Below are positions 50,673-62,708 of a DNA stretch of 64,000 nt, one piece after another (the first letter of the stretch is position 1; every line of letters begins with the position of its first letter). Location of the stretch: contig NC_088357.1 of the NCBI RefSeq assembly GCF_036884655.1, forward strand, positions 3,711,001 to 3,775,000, in the 5' to 3' direction. The notes under the pieces were generated by a model. It made no database searches. It saw only the letters and a program-made list of their open reading frames with translations, and was not told the origin of the DNA. Origin of the DNA: Musa acuminata AAA Group (Eukaryota > Streptophyta > Magnoliopsida > Zingiberales > Musaceae). Position numbers and translations under genes: made by a program.

Positions 50673-53600
50673 TTAATTTCTCGGAATTGCAGAAACCTTG
50701 TTAGTGATCTTAACAATATCTTCCAATCGCTTCTTGACCAACTCATTTAACTGCTCATCTTGTGTTGATTGGCTTCCCCCTGGATTGCCATCAATACCAT
50801 CTGGTTCTCCACCATTTTGCGACCAGCATACAACAAATGTCATGTCATGGTCATAGTCATTTGGCACCTCGACAAGATGTTTCCTACTGTCCACGGCATC
50901 TTTATCAACTATGTCACTTTTAACACGATCTGAAACCCAGGCTCTGAAGTTTTCAGTACACTTGCTGTTCTCTTGATTGAGGTTTAGATAGATGAGGACC
51001 TCCCAGCATCTAAGGAACTGTTTCTTGTTGATCTTTAGCTTCTGTCGTGCAATTTCCATCGCACTTGCCGGTGGGCAGGAGCTTGACCTGCAAATCCGCT
51101 TTAATAGATTCCCTTCCTTTAAGCATGAAACAACTGAATTAATGGCTGGCTTTATCGGCTGAAAGCACAGCAAGCGCTTGGTGTCAATGCAAGCACGAAG
51201 ATACTGAAGGTAGTCTGAAGGCTCTTCAGCAGTCACATCATATATGTTTTCAGATACTGCAACAGAATACACAGACTCTAAGAGATGGCGTCCATGGCCT
51301 TGACCCTGGTAAGGGGGCAATACTAAGATCTGGAAACAGAACAAACAAAATGAATCAGAAAATCATCCCGAAACTAGCAGGTAGACTACTGTAATATTGT
51401 AGCTAAAAGATAGATGGCCAGCTGTTTCTACAATGCCACGTTTAAATCTCACAGCAACACTTTCAGGAAGCATCAACACTCTTTGGTATATAAATTGGTG
51501 GACAAGTCTAAGGTGGCTGTTCCTAGTGCAGCATGAATGATATAGTACATAGAATTGCCAACAATGGGTATATCTGGTATCTATTCTTTTATAACAATGG
51601 CAAAGCTTATAGATATAACAAGGCAGTATAGTTCCAAAAGCCCCAAAAATATGGAACTACAACCAGAGAATATTGAATTAAACCTGGCCAATCCGTAAAC
51701 GTGTACTGTCTGGGTAATGAAAGAAGCGATAAACAGTGGCAAAACCAAGCACATTGGTTATACAATCACCCAGAGGATCTTGGACCTTCTTCACAACCAA
51801 AAAGATTTCCCATCTTGGATCAGTTACATCGATTGGACTGCCACCTAACAATTGGCACAACATATGAGTACCGAAATTTGATAAGAGTCATAAATGGAAG
51901 ATTTTATTAGATAACATTCACACAAGAGGTACCATCAACAAGAAGCAGTACAAGAGGAACCAGTCGACTATAAAGTAAACAAACAGGCTCACTGTCCTGT
52001 TTCATCCGGATAACCTGATACAAAGAGAAAGAAATTACAGATCATATGTAAAATCTCTAGAAATTTGAAAAAAGAATATTTTGATTTATGTTGATGCTGG
52101 AGAACAGCAAGAAAAACAAAAGGCAAATATGTGTTGTTTGAACTTCCGCAAGTAAGTCATAAAGCAAATGTTAGAATCCTTTTTCTAGCATCTCAAATAA
52201 AAATACTGCATTTTAAAGTACATTTCAGACAGGTGACATGGAACATTAGTGTATAGATTAAATGTTAATCAGCAGATGTTTTAAAATAAGTTCAGATCTT
52301 GTAAGATTACAGTGACCAAGTTATAAATGCAATGCAATAGTACCTCAATCATTGAACCATCAGCTTCAGAATTTGAATTAGATGCATGATCATCCTCCTC
52401 TGAGGTTTTGCAAGGAACAACTGCACCATCGGATATGATATTTCTGATATCCAGAAGAACACAGATAATAAATAGAAGAACAAAGCTACAAAATTTATTT
52501 GAAGTTGGAAGAAAGAAAGCTATTGAGAAATTTGATTGAATTCAAACCTAATGAAATTACGCTCTGTTGAAAATGTTTGAAGAAATTGTTCTTTCTCAGT
52601 CAATAATTCACCAAATATATCCTACAGAAAGAGTAAACATCCATCATGTTAAAAAACGTAGAATTCAGAGAAGAACAAAAAATTGTCATGCAAGTAAACC
52701 TGAATTACCTGAAGAGCTGGCTCAAGATCAGTGATCCCTTTTCCACCCTGAAACAATTTACAGTATCTAGTTTCAGATGACTTAGAAAGACGATAGAGAT
52801 AACAAAGGAGTACTCAAATTGAAATATCAGTGACTGTGATTTTGCATCAGCCAAAACAACACAAAACGAAAGAGTAATATTTTGAGCTTCTTTTATGAAA
52901 GTTAATAAAACACTGACAAGTAATCCAGTAATCATAAAAAGTATATTATCACAACAAGCAACAATATTTCAAGAATTTCATTTTTAGAAAGTTTAGACCC
53001 ACATCTGACACGTTCTCAGAGCTCCAGATAAACATTCTCAGAGTAAGCATAATGCCTCAAATATGCCATGGTTTACAGTGATTGCAATTTAGGTGATGAC
53101 ACTTACGTCGCTGGTGCTCTCAAATGTAATCTCAGAGTAAGCATGAAATGACACTGTACTCAACCAAATGTTAACCTGCACTGAGATGGACTACTGTTAG
53201 ATTTGCATATTAATAAAATAAAAGAGAAAACATAATTTCAGTAACAGATGCCATTTACATTAGGATGCATTGCAATTTGGTTAGGGAGTAAAATAAAATT
53301 TTATTAGAGCTACTAGTAACATTGGATTGCTAAATTAGTACTTTCAGGTTTTATAAATCTTTTTCTACAAGAAAAAGATAAAGTCAAAACATACCAACTA
53401 CTTTGTTAAACCTAAACTTTTGAGATGTCATCATTATTTTTCCAACAGATCATAAGAGAAGCAATAATTAAGCAAGAAAAATTTCCTGAAAAAAGTTAAT
53501 TGACATAATTGCATCGAACAACCATATATAGAGGAACAGCATTGGTAGAAATCTGCCAATTCATTCTCGTTATAAAAGAAAAGCAGAAGAAACATTGGCA

Positions 53601-56600
53601 GAAATCTTTTACACGTGTTCTTTTCATCAATGTGTATGTCCACAGATCTTCCTACATTATCCCCATAATTTCAACACATATGATAAACAAATTGAATGAT
53701 GGTAGCACTTAATTGTAGATGTAAGTGCATAGATAGAAACCATCAAAAGATTTCTGAAACACAAAACGTCAGCATTAGTGAAATAGTTCAAATTGGCCAT
53801 TAACTCAATAAACAGGAACCATAAAATATTTAAACATCTGACTTAGCATTATAAATTTGTTGTTCATATTAAAGGAGCGATTTATTCATTACCATAATAA
53901 GCTGTAGTGGCAAAAAAAAATCATAGCACCATTAAACAATACCAAGTAAATTGGAAACCTTATCAGTTTGACATGTCTGCATTAGGGATAACACTGAGAT
54001 TTCAGACCATTTTAAAACTGTCTTATCTTAGCAACTTGTTTAAATGGCAACAATTAAATCGGCATCCTTATGTATTTTTGACAGGTCTAAATATTAGGTA
54101 TAACACTAAGAATTAAAAGCATTTTGAAACTATGGCTTACCCTTAAGCCTTTATAGCCGTATATCTTCCCATCTTCACCAAAAAACTGATTAAGGTCAAC
54201 TGGGTTGATACAAAAACTGTTTGTTGATCCCACTTCATCTCCACTTTTTACTGCAGTCAAACAAACACATGAACATAACATATGAAGGTAGTAGCAAATT
54301 AAAAAAATAATAGTAAACAAGCAAATCTTCAAAGAGCAAAAGTAATAAAGCATCCAAGAACATAATTAAGTGTCATACACAGGCAATGTCAGTCTTTTTG
54401 CTATGATCCTAGGGTACCAACTTTCTTTGTACCAGTTGAAGTACCCAAAGCTTTTTTGCAGTCTGCTGGAATATATTATGTAGATAGGCACCCTCCAATC
54501 TTGGAACACTTCCTGCCAATTTGGTGATTTCCAAAATACTCATCTTCCTTACTTTTGTCTTGCTGACTTTCTTAGCTTTACAATATCAAGAAAATTGATG
54601 AATGAAGAAAGTTTATTTTGGAACGAAGAGAATTTTACATGGCTGTCAGTCTCTTGTTAACTAGAGAGCGGACCGTAAACCTAAAAAGGATGATCACTTG
54701 GGTGGTGAGGATCTCCAAGACAGAGACATGCACTTAATAGCAATAGAGATTCACACAACATGTTGTCATAAGGCAACTTATGACATTTGCAAAAAAACAC
54801 CGTAAGTTCTTAAATTTAGGTTGATTATCTACCTACCCAGTACCCAATAACAAATATCAAACATCACAGGGAAACAAATTTGAAAGCTATGTTTCCAATG
54901 CAGTTGGCATTTTTTGACCATGGATAACTGACTATAGAACTTCACCATTAACTTAAAACCAGAACTAAAGGCAATGTTGAAAAGGAACAGAGATCCTATC
55001 ACGATGTGCACAAATTCAAGTATATATGTTATATATTTCTCTAGCTATGTGTGAATAATATCTAGCATTTCAACGTCTCCACCAGCACTGGCTGCACTCA
55101 AGCCAAAAGTTCTGATGCCTGCTAGTTTTTATCATTAAAGACGTTCCACAATGTTCAAAGATCCTGTGATGATATGCATGAGAAACTTTTACTTCAAAGA
55201 CAGCAAGCACCAGCACAAAGTCAAAACTCCAAAACTCTGAGCTCAGGACATCTTAGTGCCTCATTACACTACAAGATGCAAAAAACAAAAAAAAAAAATC
55301 TTTATGCCTGGAAACATATATTGGTCTAGGTTACGACTTATAAGAAATCCAACAGTGACTTTACCCAATCCTCAATGTCACATTCATGAAATTTGAGGGT
55401 CATTTTGTTGACAATCAAACATGCTAAGATTCACTTCAACAACCAAACAAGAAAATGGTGCTAGGAAATTAAAATCTTGATCTGATACGACAAATATCAT
55501 CTTTAAGCCTAGCTCATCTGGGAGGTATCTCTGATTTTAAATAACTGAATTGTGTTTTCCAATTCCCCATGGGACTAAATAAATGCTTGCCTCAATCTTC
55601 TGCAGCATTTTTTATGTTTTAATGGTTCATAAACAAAACAAATTACTGCTAGCTGATCTTATTCTATACCATCCTCCATGGGCTTTGTGGGGTTTATATA
55701 AATTAAATGAATTGTGCATCATACAGTGATCTTGGTTGACCTTTCAATAGGCACTGTGCCTATGCATCAGGAAAACAAAAGAAAAACGTCATACAGCACA
55801 GATTCCAAATATGGGGTTCATGTACATCGTTTTCCAATTACCAATAGAGAAAAGGCAGATATGTCAACATTTTCTCTTGTTATGCTTATTGTTACCTGAT
55901 TACAAAAAGTAACCATGCAGAAAAAACAGCATTTAAACAACCATTCAATAGATTGACTTTGAAAACCAGGACATCATTATAATTACATACCTAAGAGGGA
56001 CATCTGGCAATCTCCAGAAAAATTATTTCTGGTCTGACAACAAAAGACTGCAGATAGAAAACAAGGAGCAAAATAGAACTCTTACCAAGAAAAACTTTAA
56101 TGCACTCGCTTGCCTCAACTCCAGTATCTGTAGTGTAATAAAAAAAGTTATGAAACGGCTTCATAGGAGCTTTCAGATAGTATCCATGAGAGTGCAGTTC
56201 AATAGTTGGCATGAAACATCAAATTTATTTATCTTCTGGGCAAGTTTTATAGATGTGAAGCAAACTGAAGATAAAAAAAGATAATAGCCATAACAAGAGT
56301 AATCTACTCTTATAAGCAAAAAAAAAGCTACTGGTGTGCCTCATGTGTTTCTTTTGCTGCTTGATCAAGAATGTCACTCCATATTATAGAAGAAATTGTT
56401 CACTGATGACAGAATCATCTATAAATCATCTAAACAGTCATATGCATGCTATGTTTGGCATAAGAAATTCTCAAATCCTCGGTGTGTTTGATCCTAACAG
56501 TCTTTCAGAACCTTGAGTGTTGGTGCAATTGCAGACAAGGAGAACACGATCTTCTGTTAGGTCATTTTGGGATAAGTTTTAAGCACCTTGTTTGTATCCC

Positions 56601-57250
56601 ACCTGGTCAAAACTTAAATTAAAAAAGGAAATTTTACCAAAATGTTGCATTATGAAAAATGAATATTGTAAAAAAAAACTTGGCCTATTCCATAAGCGAT
56701 TCAGCTTACACAAAGCAGCCACAATTAAGATGAACCAAGTCACGCGGAAAAAGAAAAGGACACAAAAAGAGAGACAAGAAAATAAAAGTAGGCCTTTTTC
56801 AAGAAAGGGTAAGGGCCTTAACTAAGCAAGACCAGAGTTTAAAGCATCAAACGGAAAAAGGCCGGAAATTTGATGTCCAAGAGCATTTCCGCCACCTGAA
56901 TCATACAGAAATCCCCACCTATCTAGATCAAGATGACAACAAAGAAAAGATACGATAACCCCCCAAAAAATGAGGACTTATCCAAGAAATCCAGAAAAAT
57001 AAGGTGAAACCGCTACATCCTTGCAAAATAAAAAAGGACGTGAAAAAACTTCAAGCGGTATACGGACTTCTATACGACACACGAAAAGAAATAAAGGAAA
57101 GCTAGACGATGGCGCCAGATCTACAGGTGAAGCCGATTACAGAAAGTTAACGCAACCTCCACCAGGTGAATTACCAATATTGGCGAAACCGACACGCCTC
57201 CGCTTCTTGGCTTCCGCCGAAATCTCGCCGCCCTTCTGTTTGAGCGCCAT
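50673..57250 (-). CDS. HAG2: Histone acetyltransferase type B catalytic subunit (HAT1/HAG2)
   Basis: Ten exons: 57175-57250, 56086-56127, 54141-54250, 53107-53175, 52709-52747, 52548-52621, 52344-52443, 51933-52014, 51684-51844, 50673-51329; 1410 nt, 469 aa, close to Arabidopsis HAG2. ATG 57250 gives MALKQKGGEISAEAKKRRRV. Exons 2-6 form the HAT1 N-terminal domain (TGVEASECIKVFL, FFGEDGKIYGYKGLR, VNIWLSTVSFHAYSEITF, GGKGITDLEPALQDIFGE). Exons 8-10 are the GNAT fold: WEIFLVVKKV, LGFATVYRFFHYPDSTRLRIGQ, then ILVLPPYQGQGHGRHLLE, which contains the acetyl-CoA-binding Q/RxxGxG/A loop. DVTAEEPSDYLQYLR holds the Glu/Asp cluster used in catalysis. Known role: acetylation of free histone H4 at Lys5 and Lys12, with an RbAp46/48-type partner, before chromatin assembly. 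The exon coordinates are inferred from splice motifs; exon 5 (39 nt) and exon 2 (42 nt) are very short. Confidence 0.93.
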
Positions 57251-58183
57251 TCTTTTCCTCCCAGGGTCCTCGCAGGAAGGCAAATCCTAGATCAGCGCGG
57301 GGTTGAAGACGCTTGTGGAAGCTTTAAGCGATCACGAAGAAACCCTACGGAGGAGAGTGCGCCTAGGGTTCTCGGACTGACCCGAAAAAAAGAGGGGGGA
57401 AAGAGGAGAGAAGCGGGAAATTGGAGCAACGTTTTATATTCCAACGGTGCCCTCGAAGGTAGAATCCGGCCCACGAAGCGCGGCGCCTCACCGTACTGTT
57501 ATCGTGTCGGATCCTACCGGGCCGTAGTGTTACGCTTCATAGTATTAGAAACTAATTGGATGCCATAAAGCAGTTTATTATATCAATCATTCTTCGAATG
57601 GGCCGAGCTTCCACCACGTCACCCTTAGATCCGGAACAGATGGTCCTTGATCAACCATCAGGTCTTTTCGATGGTCCACACGTATTACTCGCGCGTGCTT
57701 CTTTTTTATCGTACTCCAGCTATCCGAACCGTCGAATGATCTCTTTGATCGAAACTCTTCTTGTGATTATTGAAGGAGAGCGAGTTAATTAGAGTGTTCC
57801 AAGGAAGGGGACCTGGTTTGGGAGGGAACGGTGTTTTATGTGCCGCTTTGGCGGCTGCCGTTCTCGTCCTTCGGCGCTGGACCCGTCTTGCCGCGTGAAG
57901 CGTGATATTTGTTCTCCTTTTCCCGACGTTCTCCCGAGGAATCGGCGGATTCGACCACCGTAATTAGATTCCCTTCCGTCGGAGCTCCCGATCGAGGTAC
58001 CTTTTGCTTGTTTCGATTGAAATCGCAGTTTCGAATGCGGTATTTGTCCTGCCAGGACGTATTCAAAGGATGCTTTCCCCAGTCGGCGTTCGATTTGATC
58101 GATTGTAGAGCGTCTGTAGGGGATTGACACTTTGATACCTCAATCCGAGTGGAGTTGAGGAGGGACTCTAGTTTGGGTGCACG
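57251..58183. other. Divergent intergenic region between HAT1 and phosphatase pseudogene
   Basis: Contains the HAT1 5' UTR/promoter and possibly what was the promoter of the phosphatase gene. Open frames on the minus strand at 57789-58375 overlap the pseudogene exon and are not supported. Confidence 0.5.
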
Positions 58184-59409
58184 ATGAGAATTAAGGAGTC
58201 GGAAGATGGAGGATCCGAGGATTCTGGCTGCAGGTGGTCGGATTCTTTTCTGTCCCTCACTTGTATACAATGTCGTCGGAACAGGACGCAAGCTGAGTTC
58301 CGATTGTGGGATGAGATCGTCAGGTACCTCTTTTCTTTTCTTGAAATTGTATATAGCATCTTGATTTTGATTCACAAATTCATTACGCTGAGGTAACTAC
58401 AGTGGCCAAAATTTGGTTATCTTTGCACACGATCGGCAGTAATGAACCCGAAATGCTTAGCTCTTCTGGGTCATGCTGTGAGTTTTGGGCTTTTACATTT
58501 GAAGGATCCTAATATGCTGACCTTTTGAAACACAATGTAGGTTTGGTCTTTGAGTTTTCAGTTTACACTCTTGGGTGCTGTACCATCTCCAAATATGTCC
58601 CTCGTTTGCACCAGCTTGGAATTCGAGAAGTCATTAGTTCGAATGAACCATAAGAAATTTCGGCTCCATCAGACATACGGTAAAAATTGCCTACTCATCA
58701 TATCTAGATATGGTAAAAAAATTTATTTTTGGATGGTACAGTTCTCTTAAGGTTCATTCTTTTGTTCAGATATTTTCTTTTTTTTTCTTTTCTTTTTTGT
58801 CTGATATATATTTTATCATTCTAATCATCCGAAAAATTCTGACTTTCATGTAAGTAGGACCACCACTATTAAGGACTTTTAGGACTAACATTAGAACTGA
58901 AAAAGTTATGCTGTTGCCAAAAGAAACCAAGATTTGCATTCACAAAACTATATTACAAACAATTCAGTAATACCCAGAAGCCATATGTCAAAGTTGAATC
59001 TTTTACCCATGTTTCACTGATTAATGTTCATAATTCAAAATCCAAAGCTATGCATGTTCTGCAGTAAGTTCTGCATCTGCAAGTGCATAATAAGAAATTT
59101 AATAGACTTGTTTTGGGAATTAACTGGTGTTAAGAAAATCCTGACACTATATCATGCTGTCTCATTGAAGGTAAACTTTATTGAGTAATGCAGTAGGTTT
59201 ATAAAACAAGTTATATGCTCGTTCTTTAAATTAAGACTTTCTATGAAGTGTTTTCATTCAAATGTGGCAAAACTCTTGTTTCCTTTTCTTTTCATTCAGG
59301 TTCATGGGGACAATCACCTATAAATTCATACAGAGATTATCCTTTTGCTCCTTCACTTGTGGATATATGCCAAGCTGTTGATTTCATCAATGATAAGGAT
59401 TTGTCTTGA
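58184..59409 (+). pseudogene. Decayed PTPMT/DSP8-type dual-specificity phosphatase gene
   Basis: Three exon remnants keep the order of plant PTPMT-like phosphatases. Exon 1 (58184-58323) reads MRIKESEDGGSED, shifts frame to GGRILFCPSLVYNVV, then shifts again to RNRTQAEFRLWDEIV, next to a donor. Exon 2 (about 58562-58679) gives FTLLGAVPSPNM, a frameshift, PRLHQLGIREVISSNEP, then TAA where the family has Tyr, then EISAPSDIY. Exon 3 (59300-59409) gives HGDNHL, a stop, and after another shift RDYPFAPSLVDICQAVDFI. The exon carrying the HCxxGxxR catalytic loop is not found downstream. Introns are retained, so this is not a retrocopy. Intact relatives are phosphatidylglycerophosphate or inositol-phosphate phosphatases. 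At least four frame lesions and two stops rule out a functional product. Confidence 0.8.
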
Positions 59410-62087
59410 TCCCTATCTCCATTACAAGTAAATTCACATTGATAAAGGAGGGGGGGTTGGTTCATGTCCTTAATTAAACATTAAATTTTCAATGCGGACT
59501 GTAGGATCACTACATGTTCAAGGCTTCTTTAGCATTTTGAAACTTTTGAAGTGTACAATATGTTATATTTTATGGCTCTTGCCAGATACATTCTAATAGC
59601 ACAACCACCGTATTTCTTCAGTTCACATAAAGTGGTTTAGTTTTGGAAGAAGCTACTATTTCCTAATAGTGGTCAAATAAGAAAAGAAAATTATGAAGAT
59701 GTGAAGTTTCCTATGGTTCCATCAAGATGACATTTAATTTATTTTTTCTGAAGTATGAAGTTAATGCATTTTTCAAGGTGATTTGAATGTTTGTTTCCAT
59801 GGGTCTTGCAGTGCAACATGATCATCGAGAGGCTTGGCGATTGTCTAGTCGATCACGGTTCCTAAGTTTCATATTCGTATTGCAGCATTTTTTTCCCTCT
59901 TCCAGTTAGGTTTTCAATCACAAACATGAGCTTGTAACCGCCTTCCAGTGACCACTGTGTGCATCTAAATTGGAGTTATGTGAACACTACTATCTTGGGA
60001 CTCTTTCTAGTCATCAGTTTATGACTGCATGACCTGCTTACAACAATTTTAAATCTCTTCCTGGAATTTGCATATCGATCTTGTTACATTAATCATGTGC
60101 CCGCATTGTTTTGCCTTTGGATAGAATGCCTGGTTGTTCTGCTGGGAACAGTAGTTGTGCTAGCTTTCTTGAGTGACACTGTTTCTGTTCTCCAACATGA
60201 GCCCTTCTTGATGGCCAGCCCAACTGCCCTCCTCAGTTCAAGCCCAATATTTACTCTGTTGTGCTTTTCTCGTCTGTGAGACTTGAGGGGCTAAGAACGG
60301 CTCCCCAGATTAAAGTATATACATGTATATGCTATTTATAATTCAATTAAATGCCATTAGGTAGAGGGTATCTGTGTTCATATACATATACATGTGTACA
60401 TCTGCCAAAGCTGCTCAATGCTTAACTCTTTCATTGATACAGGATCTAGGAGGGCAGCATCACCTTTTAGAAGCAAAGACTGTGTTTGTGGCCAGCTTAT
60501 TGAAGTTGGAAGTTGAGTAAGGCTCATCCTCTATTTATGTATTACTTGGTCAAATTTTAGACTTTATCATGCTAAAATAACTTAGGGTTAATGTCGTAAT
60601 GTTCCCGATCTGATTAGTTACATGGCAACAGGTCATGAGGTCCATCGTCCATCATCGGCATCAGGATCTTAAAGGCCCTAAAATGATTTCCACTTGCTGA
60701 GTCTTGTGGGCGTCGCCAATGATTTCACGAGCCATGGAACCAAGCACATGCACCATGGAGGGGACGTACGCTTGCACATGCCCTGCGCAGCCGCTTCTCC
60801 AGGAGACCAAAATCCACGTCCGTCGGCGCCACGGCAAGCAACAGGGAGACCTCCATCGGAAGCATGTGTATGATTGATTACCTGAGTGAAGCCAGGGGTT
60901 GGGGAGTTACATGTGCAAATGAGTTGGACGTCGGACGCACTCACATGGGATGCACCCGTGCCACCTTTTCTTGGACCACGGACAACACTAATTTATGTCA
61001 TCTTCGGTCGGCCCAAGTGACATCGGATTCCATGGGGAGTGAGTTGAAAGGCATTGGACTGCGACTAGAAATTGCAACCAGTGGAAAGACTTTGCATCTT
61101 TGTCAGAGAGCAGGGCAAGGGAACAGGGTCAGAGGATCGATCCTCCAGTTATTTTTGTCAGTCAGAAAGGTGGATCTCACGAGGGATTTCTTTGTCCTTT
61201 TCTTCACGTAAGAAGACATTTTCTTGATCAGGTCGACTCTCTTTAAGCAGAACACACAAGATATGGGATGAGCTTTGGATACAAGTGATGGTGCAAGTAG
61301 GAATCACTATGCAAAAAGGAATCCCATGATGCAGTAAGTTCTAAGACCTGGTTAGCTGGTTGAAAGACAACATCAGTTGGTGTACATGCATGCAGTGTAA
61401 GGAAAGTATTCTTCAGACTTAGAGTACATATGATGGTGGAGATGGAGAAGTAATGCTGACAGTACTGCTGTGGAGACACTAACTTGACTTGCAGCCAATT
61501 AGATGTATTATGAAAAGCTGTTATCTGGATAAATTGTGTCTAATCCTTTTCCTGATGTGATACTGTGTGTCCTCAGAAAGAACATATTCACATCAAACAG
61601 CTCATAGCTTCATGCTATGTCATGTATGGCGCATGCAGATCTGCATTTTGTCCTCAAGATTATTTTTCTAGATCGGAACATCCAAAAGGCCAAGCCTTGC
61701 TTAAACTTGTTTGGATTAGATTCTAAAGCTTATTCATTTTGCAAGTGAAAACTCAACTTGTGCATCTTGTTGAACTTTTAGTAAATGCAAGTGTGCTGTA
61801 GTACTGCCATTTTGCTTCTACATTTACTCTCTATAAGTAAAAGAAGACATCAATACTGTTAAGGTTAAGAGGGTACAACCACCAAAACTTCTCACATACT
61901 ACTGCTGCAATGATTGGCTTGAGAATTCTTATCAAGAGTGAAAAGATATTTGCAGCGGATATTTTGGGTGGCATTCTGATAAGGAAAACTTGAGAAATAT
62001 CAAATATTGAGGAATAGTTGGAAGACAGAAAAAGTAGCAATAACATTATCTCAGCCAATCCTGTGAGATTACACATTAGGCACATTT
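59410..62087. other. Intergenic
   Basis: No recognisable gene. A 'gtcttgcag' acceptor-like site at about 59806-59814 may be a leftover of the phosphatase gene, but the following bases do not match the family. Short open frames at 60097-60279 and 60678-61211 show no family motif. Confidence 0.45.
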
Positions 62088-62708
62088 TGATAACACGCCC
62101 AGAGTCCACAGCCACGACAGCACCGACGTGGAGCTTAAAAACCGATGTGGCGGACCACGTTGGTGCAACGCCTCGGACTTAGCCGACTCAGCCATCCTCC
62201 CGCACGGTATAGGACCGTGCAAGATACGTTGTCGGTTGTCGGGTACGAGGCCACCCCCGAAAAGCTCGGGACGATATTGTCAGGTACAAAACTGTCCCAG
62301 AAAGCTTGGGATGGTACCGCTCAACACCGTTCCGTACAAGTCGATCGACGTCCGCACGAAAGATATGGGCTAGGCTGCCTAAGGGATCGACGACAATTAA
62401 CGAACTAAGTACAACCGACCCCTATGTGCTGGTATAAAAGCTTACCACATAATCGACACATGGGGGGGCTTGCTCATTCCATGGAACTCTCCTTTTTTTC
62501 ACACTTAAGCTTTAGAGGGGTCGATTTAGGAAATCCCTCTCCCGTCCTCGTCCCGTGTACAGGAACCTGACGACAAAGAAGCAGACCACTCGCTGAGGGT
62601 GCAGATTGCGCTCAAGAAGCGGAACTCGAACTCCACCCGACTCACGCTTGCTCTCGCCACTTGAGTGTCGCTGATCACGACGTAAAAGTTCACCAACAAT
62701 TGTCATCA
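62088..62708. mobile_element. Probable solo LTR, 621 bp
   Basis: The segment begins TGATAACACG and ends TTGTCATCA, i.e. TG...CA, and is bordered by ACATTT at 62082-62087 and 62709-62714. It is markedly GC-richer than its surroundings, with clean edges. A TATA box (ggtataaaag) lies at about 62431-62440, two thirds of the way through, as expected for the U3/R boundary of an LTR read on the plus strand. There are no gag or pol fragments next to it. The duplication is 5 or 6 bp depending on how the shared T is assigned. Confidence 0.65.
62431..62440 (+). promoter_or_regulatory. TATA box of the LTR
   Basis: ggtataaaag, inside the solo LTR; orientation suggests the original element was transcribed on the plus strand. 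Confidence 0.5.

Noticed and set aside
57789..58375. Minus-strand open frames of 113 and 179 codons
   Set aside because: Overlap the phosphatase remnant on the opposite strand and show no family motif or codon pattern.
58206..59409. A 75-codon ORF formed by joining 58206-58323 and 59300-59409 with good GT/AG sites
   Set aside because: Each part matches the PTPMT/DSP8 phosphatase family in changing frames, with a third decayed exon between them; pseudogene is the better explanation.
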